Positions 35,783-46,012 of a stretch of 64,000 nucleotides of DNA are shown here, in pieces (positions within the stretch are counted from its first letter, which is position 1; each line of letters starts with the position of its first letter). Source of the DNA: Eremophila alpestris peregrina. Its lineage: Eukaryota; Chordata; Aves; Passeriformes; Alaudidae. The notes below the pieces were generated by a model. That model ran no database searches. It saw only the letters and a list, made by a program, of their open reading frames with translations, and was not told the DNA's origin. The stretch is from positions 5,347,076-5,411,075 of the forward strand of contig WMCF01000015.1 in assembly GCA_009792885.1 (NCBI GenBank), read 5' to 3'. The position numbers and the translations under genes were made by a program.

Positions 35783-37380
35783 AGAGAGGTCCTGGGTAGA
35801 AGAGGTCTTGCAAAAGGATCTAAAACAAAGTATCTCTGGCAACAACAGAAGGCTTTAACAGATAAGAACAACCAGAGCTATGTAGGTACATTAGATTATT
35901 AGTAATGTAAGAATTAGACTTTGTTCTCTGTAGTGTAATAACATTAATAAATGGGATGGTTACTTCATAATCAAAATGGTTGTTACTAAAGGGATGATGT
36001 CTTAACTACAAACAGGCAGTGTGTGTTGCTTTTCATTTTTCTGGAAACCCTGGATTACCAAACCAGTGAAGTCACTTATGGGTGTTTGGACTGTGGCACA
36101 TGGACAGCAACTACATTGGATCAAAAATAATTTCTGATTAAATAGTAACTATACTACTAGCATTCATAGTAACCATCACAGAAGCCCTCCCCAAAAAAGG
36201 AACAACCAGGGTTTGACTTGGTTCAGTTCATTACGGTGAAGTCATAATGGGGTGCAATTCACTATAGTAGAGCTATAATGTTGTGGATCTACTTCACAGC
36301 ATATTGATTCTGGAAATGGAGTTGATACCAGCTGTCTGTCCAAGGTGGCCATACCCACTTACCTGTCTGGGTGAAAGCTGGCATGAACCAAAGTCATTCC
36401 CCTTCCAAATTCCAGTGCCAAATACCATTATTGGAAGATATTTATGCTTTTCTTTACCAGAGACTTGGTACAGTTTAGCAGTTGACAACAAAGAGGAATC
36501 AGCACCATGTGTCTTAACCAATCCTCAGTGAAATACCAGTGGAGTACAGAGAATCGCCTCAGACTCACCATCATAATTCTTTGCTGTATACAAACATGTT
36601 ATGATAAACAAGGTAGGTGCAGCTGGCATACAAATTAAAAATAAGAGGCAGATTCTCTTCCCTAAGTTCACCTTCATTTTCCAGTGCTATCTCAGAGACA
36701 TGAAGTATCACATCTCACTATCCTCTTGATGACAATAAATAAAATGTTTCTCCAGAAAATGACAGAAGGACTCCAACATTGTAGAAGTTGCAGCAGTTGA
36801 AGCAATTGGTGCTACAGAAATAATCATAATGCTGTGTCCATGAGACAGGATAAGCATGGAAAACTAGGCTCTGCCAGAAGGATTGGCAAAAGGATGATGA
36901 AGTACACAAACGAGACAAAACAAGTTGTTGCAATAGTGGGAGAATATGTTACATACATCAGCCAAGGAGCAAGAAGGTATGCTTGCCTCTCAATTATGCA
37001 GGATAAATGCTGACTGTTCATGTTTTGTTAGTGCTTTGTCCCAGAAATTGTTTATGCTTGATTCTGATTGCAAATGGAAGAGGTTTTGGTCCATTTTTTA
37101 ATATTTTGCTCCACCCTACCATTCCTCATGTTAAGTTCATTCCCCCTTTTTCAGAGTTGATCTTTTCCTCAGCATGTCCTCAATGCAACACTGGGGTTAT
37201 TTGGAAAACTAGGGCTTGGTCTGTGTTCTACATTTCTTCTGGGACAGTGCTGTCCCTACACGACAGATTTCCAGGTTTTCAAAAATAGGGACACTCCAGC
37301 AGGAGGCCTGTCTATATTGGCCATAGGCCTGGAATTAGACTGCTTTTACACCAGCAAGATATTCCAGAAGAATTTTAGTG
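35783..37380. other. Non-coding stretch, nothing recognised
   Basis: Short overlapping frames at 36283-36531 and 36718-37288 have no domains. No recognised repeat. Confidence 0.5.
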
Positions 37381-37568
37381 TGGTTTGTGTTGAAAGGGAC
37401 CTTCAAGATTACCTAGTTTCAACCCCTCAGCCTGGTCTTGAGGACTCCCAGAAATGAGTGTCCAGAACCTCTCTGTGCAACCTGTTCCAGTGCCTCACCA
37501 TCCTTATAGTAAAGAATTTCTGTATTCTATACTAGAGTACATTTCTGTGCTCTCTGCTTGAAGCTGTG
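37381..37568 (-). mobile_element. CR1 LINE fragment (3' UTR side), internally deleted
   Basis: On the plus strand it reads as the reverse complement of a CR1 3' end: TTGAAAGGGACCTTCAAGAT, CTAGTTTCAACCCC, AACCTCTCTGTGCAACCTGT, TCCAGTGCCTCACCATCC and TAGTAAAGAATTTCT. Between CAACCCC and CAGCCTGGTCTTGAGG the stretch that normally carries the TGCCATGGGCAGGG box is missing. No tail repeat is kept at the left edge. Encodes nothing intact. Confidence 0.9.
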
Positions 37569-38219
37569 TAGACAGCTGCAAGCACAGATTACATATCTCT
37601 GTATTTTGTTCAGATCTAATCATAGTTTTCTGCCTTGTTTCAGAAAAGTGTTAGTCTGATATGAAAGTAGTGGAGAATATCTGCTAATTTTCAAGCAGAA
37701 AGGATAAAGTAAGAATCATCTATTTCCCTTGACTCAGCTCTGTGGTATGGCAAGGCTTGACTTCAAATCATTAACAGAAATATGTTGCTAAAAATTTGGG
37801 ATTAACAACTGGATAAAAATCCCTGCAATTAAAAAAAAATTCTTGCTGATTTTCAAAGTGAGAGAAGTGATTTTACATTGGTCCTGATGCATCCTTTGAC
37901 ATAATCTGGACAGTTATGGCACAACACAGTATAAACATGGGTTGTATCCTAGCCTCTGCACTTCCAAAAGCCAGTCCTGCTTTATTGGCTTCAAGGAAAC
38001 CTGAAGAATGAAACTAGAATATGGTGCCCTACAGGCTGGGTAAATACATAGCAAAGGTGTGTAGCTTTGCAGGTTCAATCAAGGAAAGCCAAAAGCAAGA
38101 AAAAGGTGTTTGCCCATTACCACAAAGAAGTATATACCAGGCAAATAATTTCACCTCCCTCACCCTCGCCTCAAAGGGAAAATAACCACAGAAGGTGCAC
38201 CCTTGGTATACACACACCT
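37569..38219. other. Non-coding stretch, nothing recognised
   Basis: No gene or repeat identified. Confidence 0.5.
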
Positions 38220-38720
38220 TCCCAGGTGAACAGGCTGGAATAGCAAGCAGGTCTCCTGAGATCCCTGCAGCTGTGTGGAACTGTCCATGAACTCTTACCA
38301 AGAAAGAGCCAACTTTGGGTTGCTGGAGAAAGAGATTTTCTGTGAAATAACTGGCCTTGCTGGGCACCCTATGTGGGCCTGAGGCAGGAGGCAGGAGACA
38401 CACAGCTGGGACAGCCATGCTGGGGCTTCAGTGCCCTCATGTCTCCGAGCCCTGACAGCTTTCCTGCCAGGCACCTGCCTCGCTCGTGCCCCAGGGCTGC
38501 AGCACTTTCTGTCTCTACAGGAAAACATTTCCCTTTTCAGCTGGGCCGGGCATCCATGGCCTATGGGCTGGGCTGGGGCTGGAGATCTGTTCCAGACAAC
38601 CTGCAGCCACCCCTGTGGGAGGAAGGAGGACACAGACATCTCACTGCTGCACAGAAGGTGAACACTAATTGTGTTGTAGTTATCACAGGAGAAGCCTTTT
38701 GTGTGCATTAATGTGCAGCC
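38220..38720. other. GC-rich block with open frames on both strands
   Basis: Clearly GC-richer than its surroundings, with words such as CCTGAGGCAGGAGGCAGGAG and GGGCTGGGCTGGGGCTGG. Open frames run on both strands (minus 38029-38418 and 38295-38723; plus 38373-38711 and 38431-38661). I find no recognisable domain, and open frames in all directions are what high GC gives by chance. An unrecognised, poorly conserved exon or lncRNA exon is possible but unsupported. Confidence 0.35.
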
Positions 38721-39865
38721 CACAAAGAATGCACTAAACCCAAGACTAATTCCTAGGTTAAAAAAATTCCCATGCTGTGACTACAGCATCTGTGCTGTCC
38801 GTGAATCTGTAACAGAGGATACATCCCTTGCATCAGCTGCAGCAATGTCTGATTGTTAAGGTGCCTTAAAGCTGATGGTCACTTTCCACACAGCAGAGCC
38901 TGCTTTATTGGTACAGTGAGCACAACCTTGTACTCTGTCAGCCTTTGATTTATGTGTCCCTCCTTGTTAACAAATGGATCTCGTAATGAATGCAATTGAC
39001 AGGACACAAGTACTTTTGTTGAAAGAAATGTGGATTAAAGACAAAATATTTTTAAAATTACTGTCATATTCACAACTTTCTTCTAAAGGAAAACTGCCTC
39101 TCCATTTTCTCTGATGTAAAAATAAATGAAGCATTTTGGCTTTCTTTTAAGCAGAATGCTAAATTCAACTTGAAATCTGTGCAGCACATTTTCTTCTCAA
39201 TAAATTCAAGGCATTTGTGGTGACGAAATGTTACCAACATAACAAAAAAGCCAATCATTCTCACAAACTTTTCTCGTTTAGTATATTGAGGGCAACATCC
39301 AGAGGTCAGTACTTGTTGGTAGGTGTATTTATAAAGGACAAGTGCTCTGAAACAAAACACAACGCAAAGTGATGCAAATGAAACAAATGTCATGCAAATG
39401 AACATCCCTAGTGCCAGTGAAAAATACTGAGATAAGACTTGGAAACGAGAATCTAGACAAATAGAAAGCAAGTGGAAATATGTATTTTACAATTAAATTT
39501 CAGTATGTACAATAAATACAAATGTTACAATTGTTCTGAGAGAGATTAAAACTTTACCCTTTAGGATTAACTGTTTGGGAGGGAACAGATTAAAGGGGTG
39601 TTTGCCATCTAACAAATTTCCACAACACTACAACAAAACCCTTTGAACTATAATTCTGATTTACAAAATTTAGAGTTTCAATATGAATGTTCATGAAAAT
39701 TCATGAAAATCATCAAGTATATAAGAAAACACTGACATCAGAATTACAAGATTTTCTTTTTGCAGACAAAAATTAGTAGGGTGTCATGCTAAAAATATAT
39801 TAATCTTAGAAGTCTCTTAATAATCAGTTTTAAAATGGATGTTAGATTTCAGAAATAGTTTTATG
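38721..39865. other. AT-rich non-coding stretch with CNE-like texture
   Basis: 38860-39010 and 39340-39420 look like regulatory DNA (GAATGCAATTGACAGG, paired octamers). The 133-codon minus frame at 39070-39471 is rich in F, C and L because the plus strand is A/G-rich there; no domain is recognised. Confidence 0.4.
39372..39399 (+). promoter_or_regulatory. Paired octamer motifs ATGCAAAT, 20 bp apart
   Basis: Two exact ATGCAAAT octamers (39372-39379 and 39392-39399), the binding word of POU/Oct factors, lie in the same orientation. Their starts are 20 bp apart, close to two helical turns. A single octamer is expected by chance a few times in a window of this size; an in-phase pair is less so. 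No binding data. Confidence 0.3.
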
Positions 39866-40940
39866 TGGTGGGTCAGTGAATCAAAGGAATAAGGCTGGAA
39901 ATGACCTTAAGAGGTTGCTACGTTCCCAAATCACCCCTACAGACATTTTTCTAGCCCATCCAAAAAAGGCGACTTTCAATTCCTTCAAGTGAATCTATCT
40001 TTTTATTGTAATCTCCTTACTGTAGCAGACTTTTGCATCCCCTCTTCAGTCCTTTTAGACAGAATCATTCTCTTTCTATTTGGCTCTTCTTTTGTATGTT
40101 GTTTTCTAAACCTCTTCCTCTGCTTGTTACCCGCTCCTGGAGTTTGCCTTTATCCTTGTCCAAGTGCAGCACCCAAAAAGCAGGCAGAGTCTTCCAGATG
40201 AGATTTCATCAATGCCGAACAGAACTAAGCAGTCAATTCCTGTCTCTTACAGATGATGTTCTTGATCACATCATGATGAATTTTTCTTGTTCACAACAGC
40301 CTCACATTGCTGACTCTGCTTGTGCTTCATAGTAATCCTTTCCTGTTGTGCTGCTGTAACTCTCATTATTCTCTATTTCATTTGTGTGTTTGATTTTTCC
40401 TTATAAACTGCAGTTCTCTGCATTTCCCCCTGCTTAGTTTCTCTCTGTGAATTTCAGGCCATTCCCCCACTTTGGCCTTTTGATCTGTGAAGATCTCCAA
40501 AATGCTTGGAGTATCATCCTATCTGTGTCATCTGCAAATAAACAGTGTGTGTGAGAGAGTGTGTGTGTGTGTGTGCGTGTGTGTTTGCTCTCTAGCCTGC
40601 TGTCTAGACCCTTCATGAAAAGCCAGATTAAGGCTGGGATGAAGATGGAAGTCTGCAAGGACCCCACTCAAAGACTTCAAAATTTTGCAGTGAATGCTTA
40701 CTCTTTAAGAAAGGTGTTCCAGGCTGTCCTTCTGCCCAGTTATTTCCTGTAGGCTGTTTTTCCTTACTTTGCTCACAACATCATAAAATACAATGTCAGA
40801 AAATTCTCACCAAATACTTATCCATCTTCACCCACCCTTCAGTAGGTTAGTTATCCACTCCAAAAAAGGGCAAGTGACTGCAATATGTTCATGCTGAAAC
40901 TTGTAGTTATCCTTCCATTCTAAAGAAAATTCTAAAGTAA
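39866..40940 (-). mobile_element. Old CR1/L3-type LINE fragment, ORF2 reverse transcriptase region
   Basis: Read on the plus strand this follows the reverse complement of an ancient CR1/L3 LINE in order over about 1.07 kb. It starts with the 3' end (GGCTGGAAATGACCTTAAGAG), then GCTCCTGGAGTTTG, TTCCAGATGAGATTTCATCA, ATTCTTGATCACATCATGAT-like words, ACTGCAGTTCTCTGCATTT, TGTGTCATCTGCAAAT and AAGGACCCCACTCAA. It continues through TTCCAGGCTGTCC, CTCACAACATCATAAAATAC and TTCATGCTGAAACTTGTAGT. No frame is intact. It is much more diverged than the CR1 copies at 23 and 37 kb, so it belongs to an older layer. A GT microsatellite has expanded inside it at 40543-40584. Both edges are approximate. Confidence 0.75.
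40543..40584. repeat. (GT)n microsatellite
   Basis: About 42 bases of GT with a GAGAGA interruption and one GTGC variant, inserted within the old CR1/L3 fragment. Alternating purine-pyrimidine of this length can adopt Z-DNA, but nothing indicates a function. It accounts for the HTHTHT/VCVRVC runs in translations here. Confidence 0.9.
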
Positions 40941-42259
40941 AATGATCTTAAAAATAAATGCCCGAAGTTTTTCTATCAGTGATTTGACAAACTTTGCATG
41001 TTAAAAAAGAAAAAGTACACTAAACACACTCATACTACAGGAATTTATAAATACTTCTGATCAGACAGCAAATGAGTAAGACTTATGCTTCACTTATAAA
41101 CTGTTTGCTTTGGCATTTGCCCTATAATGTGTCTGTATAAAGAAAAGGTTAGTCATGCAACATAATCATTTTCCCACCTATTCTTGTCACAAAGTTTTCT
41201 GAAAGTGCAGTTTCTTTCCTCACTCTCTGTGCATAACCTCAGAATAGTATCTCATGGCCACAAAACTCTTATGTTGTGTAAATATCTGTTAGGGCATTTG
41301 ATCTTTTCTCTCTCCTTTCCTCCTCTTCCATTAGCAGTTTTTATTGCAGCTGCTTGAATACAAGGTAATGAAAGCTCATGTTTCTATTTACACTAGATCC
41401 ATATTGGTACACAGAACAAGCGAGGAAACAAAACCCTTGGGCATCGTTATAGAGGTTGTCATCAAACAACCACTATTTTGTAGTTTTTACTTCAATCAGT
41501 GTCAGGAATGACATTTCTGGACCTGGCAATTCATGCATTACAGGGATTTTTCTTTGAAAATACTCTTTTATTTCTGTGTGCAGTGAAAGGCCATACATTT
41601 AACCCTGATAAATTATTTAAATTTGATAATAACTTTTGCTTGTGTATGGTGCATGACCAGTTAGTGATTTGTGATTACATAAAGATTTCTGTTCTTCAGA
41701 CAGGGTATGCAGCTCCACTCAGTGCTACATGGGGACAGAAGGTGACCCAGGGTGTTACATACCCTGGGAGTCCTGTGAGCTTTTGCAGGACAGCAGTTGA
41801 AAGTCTCCAACAGTGGCAGTGATGCTATTTTATTACATGAGGGACAAGGATGATGCAAAAATCCAGGTGGAGAGTGCATTCTTCTTGGGACTGAGAAGAG
41901 CTGCATCTTTCTCCATTACTGTAGTAGGGCACATGACAAGGAAGAAAATAACCAGAAAAAAAAAAAATCTCACACAAGCCTTCGATTTCCTGCTGAGTTT
42001 TCTCTGCACAATTACAGGAGATACTAAACTTCAGTGGCTCTTTCATCCTCTGGCCCTGTAAGGTCTGCAGGCAGCTTTACGGCAGAGAAGAGGAGACTTA
42101 CTGAATTGCAGTTTCAGCTGTGACAAACCTGAAGGATCAAATGGACTATCAATGCATTATTGATATACAAACAGATCAAAGGCAGAATGTGTACAACAAA
42201 AATTTTATTGAGACAATTCTTGTAATGTGCATTAAGAATTGAATATGGCAAGTTTAACA
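40941..42259. other. Non-coding stretch, nothing recognised
   Basis: Overlapping frames at 41499-42061 on both strands have no recognisable domain. No recognised repeat. Confidence 0.5.
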
Positions 42260-42265
42260 TAGATG

Positions 42266-42303
<38 letters not shown>

Positions 42304-42320
42304 CGGACAGACAGACAGAT
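42260..42320. repeat. (GATA)n/(GACA)n microsatellite
   Basis: About ten GATA units after one GATG, then four GAC(A/G)-type units. It is likely to be length-polymorphic and is the best genotyping-type marker in the window. Confidence 0.95.
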
Positions 42321-42955
42321 CTGGAATGAGGAACTGTCTACCCTGTACAAAGATAAGTGGTTGGGGAAATGTTCTATTTGTATTCGATCAGTACATAAAT
42401 ATTACAGTTTCCATGGCGTTGGTATTTGTCAAACTACTTTCTAAGGAGAAGCTCAAATACCAAATAGTTAAATGACTAAGAACGTCTTTTGAATGTTAGT
42501 TACTTCAAAAACTTAATATGTAACAATATCCACCCAAAGCATTTACAAATTCCAAACCACCACAATTATTTTTGAAATTATAACCCCTCCCATGAAATAT
42601 GTATAAACAGAACTCTCCCTAGTGAGTGCTTGAAAATCTGGCCCTTTGGCCCCAATGTTTGGTTCCTTGGTTAGTTAATTAATAGGCTTTTCCCAGAAAA
42701 TAAGTTTCATACAAATCGAAACAATGGACAAATTCATGGAAAACGTGAACAGCTCATAGGCAAGTCATGAAGAGAAGAAACAGTTGGAGTTCTTCAAACA
42801 ATATGATAGATCATAAGAGTTCTTATTTTGCTTAGTACCAGAAAGAGTGGGATCCTAGTACATCTGAGAGGTGGTGTGGTAATAAACCTGTAGATGGTTA
42901 ACATAACTCTACAGAGGAAATTGCATTCATGTATTGCAAGCATTCATGCTCTCTT
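42321..42955. other. Non-coding stretch, nothing recognised
   Basis: AT-rich. The word AAAATCTGGCCCTTTGG near 42632-42648 resembles one end of the dispersed palindromic family, but no partner arm is visible. Confidence 0.45.
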
Positions 42956-43380
42956 TATTTTTTGCATTCCTGTTAAATTTAACCTTTTCCTACTTCTCCA
43001 AAATACAGAAACTGTCATTTGTTGAAATATTTTACTGTACATGTGGGCTCTGCAATTGTTATTCTCTAATCACTAAAGAAATCATCACAGAACAAGTGAT
43101 AAACGTGTTTAAGCACCCTTAAAAACCCCATTGCCCCGTATTTATATTTTTAGTCACTGTTTTCAAGCCCACTGATAGTTAATCGCCTTCAGAGGATATC
43201 ATTCACACACTTTAAGTTACAAATGTTCCTGACTGCTTTGCAAAATAAGGGTCTACTTTATCTACCAAGTGAAACTACAAACAGCTGGAAACTCTTTATT
43301 AAGCAGCCGGAAGGGAGTGAAATAAAATGAGAATTTAATAAAACATAAAAATGTTCCAGTGACTGGTTTTGCATGAAAAA
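42956..43380. promoter_or_regulatory. Candidate conserved non-coding element
   Basis: AT-rich but with few homopolymers, and with regularly spaced words such as GCAATTGTTATTC, CTAATCAC, GATAAACGTG, GTTAATCGCC and AAGCAGCCGG. It carries isolated CpGs. Only a 62-codon frame crosses part of it. Texture-based call. Confidence 0.25.
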
Positions 43381-43515
43381 TTCAAGCAAACTCCAAACAC
43401 ACTAGAATGGAAGTCTCAAAGGCACATCAATGTATTCTGAGCAACAAGAACCCACCCTTGTGCTCACATATTTCATTACCCACTTGTTGGCTTCATCGGG
43501 CACTTTTGAATAAGA

Positions 43516-43573
43516 CAAACTCTCATTAAAACTAATGGTAGTTTTGCCTAAACATGCACCTGCAGGATCAGGC
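43516..43573. repeat. Dispersed palindromic repeat, copy C
   Basis: AACTCTCATTAAAACTAATG is followed by GTAGTTTTGCCTAAACATGC and CCTGCAGGATCAGGC. The outer words pair as AACTCTCATTA/TAATGGTAGTT with three mismatches. The order (palindromic ...CATTGA..TCAATGG... core, AGTTTTGCCT, CTGCAGGATCAGGC end) matches a form I recall from archosaur and turtle DNA. Confidence 0.55.
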
Positions 43574-44869
43574 TTCACTTGCTGAAACTCACATTTACTC
43601 CCTGAAACTAGCAGCAGATCAGCATGTTGATAAGCACTGAATACATTACCTCAGGAAAACATACAAAGCTGCATTTGAACAGGTGACATTTCCTTTTCAA
43701 GGCAGACCTGTTCAAAAGTTTAGCATTAATCATTTCTGAACAGGCATAACAGAATTATCTACTATATCTGTCAACTTTCTGCTTCTTATAAAGGTAAACT
43801 TCTTCAGCCTGTAGAAAGTGATGTCAAAAACAATAAAGTAGGGCCACTGATTAATGACTCAGCGCAATTTAACTGCAGCATCAGAACTTGCTCTATCAAC
43901 AATTGCTACAAGTCAGCAATATCTTTGTATACATGTATATACTGCTTGAAGTAAGAGACAATATTTGGTTTGGTTACCTCAGGCTCTGTTTTGCAGAACA
44001 CTATGGCCACAACTGATTTTTCACAGATGAGTGACCACACTGAACACACCAGACTGGACTAGCAGTCAGTATCCATGACTACAAGAGGGTGCCACAGATG
44101 CACCTGTGTCTTTTTTTGAAGGGCCTCTGTGGGCATTTGTTTCAAGGTTTGAACCTCTATAATCCATTGTTTGCAACAAACAAAAAAGAAAATTGCTTAC
44201 CTGCAACTAGCAATAGCTGTAGCACTCCAGAAGCACCTACTAGAACCCACAGGGATGCCCATGTGTCTGGGGAAACGGGCTGCCCTTGATGCCCCTGGTT
44301 CCTGTTTGTACTGGTGTGCCTGACAGAGCTGTCTTTGGGCTGAGGGCCTGGGGGTGCACCACAGGATTGTGAACTCAACATGGGTCTCTGGGAATCTACT
44401 AAGATTGATTTCAGCCACAGCTGGGACTGTGCTTGCAGATTTTGCTCTTTGTGCAGCCCAGCTGCACTTACAGTAATGAATGACACTTGCATGGGACCAT
44501 TCTCCAGCATCAAAACTGGCCAACTCACAGTGTTGCATGTCATTAGTATTAAATTCTCTTACTTCCCAAACCAGGGTGGCCAGACTCGTATGACCACCAG
44601 GGAACAGTCTCTGGCCTCTGCTGAGTCCCCAGCCATGCCAGGGAATTGTTTCGGGAAGATCTTGGTGACCCAGGCCAAAATCATGTCAGCAACTACTCTG
44701 ATGACTTAAGTTCCAGTGCCCTGGCACCATTTAATTTAGTGGTGGAGAGTAAGACTCAGTGCATGTGGTCTTGGGAGCAGCCTCAGGGAGCATCTCAGAG
44801 TGAATGTAGAAATATCCCCTGAGGCTATTGATGGGACAAGCAACTCCTTGAGCTGAGCAAGATTATCAA
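43574..44869. other. Non-coding stretch, nothing recognised
   Basis: The 128-codon and 113-codon minus frames at 44157-44543 overlap each other and a plus frame, and have no recognisable domain. Confidence 0.5.
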
Positions 44870-45190
44870 CATCTGGCCTATAATTAACAGCACTGTCCAA
44901 GCTGACAATACACTGATAGAGCAATACTTAGCACTGTCGGAGCTTGCTCTGTTTTGATTAATGAGTGTACATTTAACTAAACAGTATACATTAACTATTA
45001 TTAACAGCACATTCGTTGTTAACAACACATTACCTAAAGGCTCTATTAGATTATTGCCTTTCCATTAATACATTAATCAATATGTCTGTAGATTAAATGA
45101 TTTTTAAAAATCACTCATCTTTATCTCAGAAATAAAAGTACTAATTTATTATTCAGTGAGGATGCTGATTAAAGAATTGTGAGCATTTAA
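44870..45190. promoter_or_regulatory. Candidate conserved non-coding element, ATTA-dense
   Basis: More than a dozen homeodomain-type ATTA/TAAT words lie in about 320 bases (TAATTAACAG, TTGATTAATGAG, CATTAACTATTATTAACAG, CATTAATCAATATG, GATTAAATG). There is also a perfect 12-mer palindrome, GTTGTTAACAAC (45015-45026). Homopolymer runs are few for such AT-rich sequence. This looks like a developmental enhancer, but AT-richness alone raises ATTA counts. No alignment was available. Confidence 0.35.
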
Positions 45191-45926
45191 ATTCCTTCCC
45201 TACTGGGATATTTTAACTAATCTGGCTGTGGAAATACCACTCGACTTGTATGATCACCAAAGAGCCTAGCACATTCGTATAACCTCAGATCTTATCATCA
45301 CCTCTACAACCTTTGCAGAACCAATTATCAAAGTTTACTCATCAAGGAGCTCCCATTCCACAACAAAAAAAAATGTTGGTGCCAGAGTAATACCTGAATA
45401 AGTCCTCCTGATAACCCTCAATCTGGGAGCTTTTATTTGGAGGTTTCCATCTGTATTTGTCTTCAACAGGAGGATAAGCAAAACTAAGTATGTACCCAGA
45501 TGCGACTGCCAAAGGCACTAACTTGAAAGACCTAGATAGACAAGAGTGTCTCATACCACATTTTGTAAAACCTAGACAATGGAGGAGCTGACAACAACTG
45601 CTTTGTACACAACAACTTAGCAGTTAGGGCGTTCCTGAAGAACACGGGAGATATGGTGCCTATGATAGCTTCCCATCTGGAGAGGTTCAGCTTCCAAGTC
45701 CCCAGGGAGTGCTCCAGCCACCACTGTGTTGAAGTTGCCAGACTGCAGCAAAAACAAACACTGAGACCCAGAGAGAAAGAAAGCAAGAAAGGATATGACT
45801 CTGCATCCATCACAAAGGAGAAGAGTCCTAGGTGTTGGTCCTTGTTCCAAGAATTGTTTGTATATTTTAGCTAATGATTATTTCATGTAAACAATCCTCA
45901 TATGAGGCATGAGAATCTCTGGGACT
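45191..45926. other. Non-coding stretch, nothing recognised
   Basis: Overlapping frames at 45342-45874 on both strands have no recognisable domain. Confidence 0.5.
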
Positions 45927-46012
45927 GATCCAAAGCCCACTGAAATTAATGGAAATCTAAGTTAACTGAAGTCAGTAGAAAGTTTTCCAGAGATTTCAGT
46001 AGGCTTTGGATC
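45927..46012. repeat. Dispersed palindromic repeat, copy B (best preserved)
   Basis: Left arm GATCCAAAGCCCACTGAAAT (45927-45946) matches the reverse complement of ATTTCAGTAGGCTTTGGATC (45993-46012) at 19 of 20 positions. The 46-nt centre repeats the theme (TTAATGG ... CTGAAGTCAGTAG). The arms are the classic form of the family (GATCCAAAGCCCATTGAA). No coding content. The symmetry suggests a short non-autonomous DNA transposon or a fold-back element. Confidence 0.75.

Noticed and set aside
35608..35871. Phenylalanine-rich minus frames
   Set aside because: Translation of the AAAC/poly-A microsatellite.
37415..37430. tRNA B-box-like TAGTTTCAACCCC
   Set aside because: It belongs to the CR1 3' end read in reverse; no A-box or cloverleaf.
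38295..38723. 142-codon minus frame overlapping plus frames of 112 and 76 codons
   Set aside because: Open frames in several phases on both strands are expected from high GC; cysteine/proline content follows composition.
39070..39471. Hydrophobic 133-codon minus frame that could suggest a membrane protein
   Set aside because: F, C and L codons result from A/G-rich plus-strand sequence; no conserved motif, and the octamer pair inside reads as non-coding DNA.
40434..40752. Short frames with VCVRVC or HTHTHT runs
   Set aside because: Products of the GT microsatellite inside the old LINE relic.
42114..42350. Minus frame with repeated LSIYLSIY units
   Set aside because: Translation of the GATA microsatellite.
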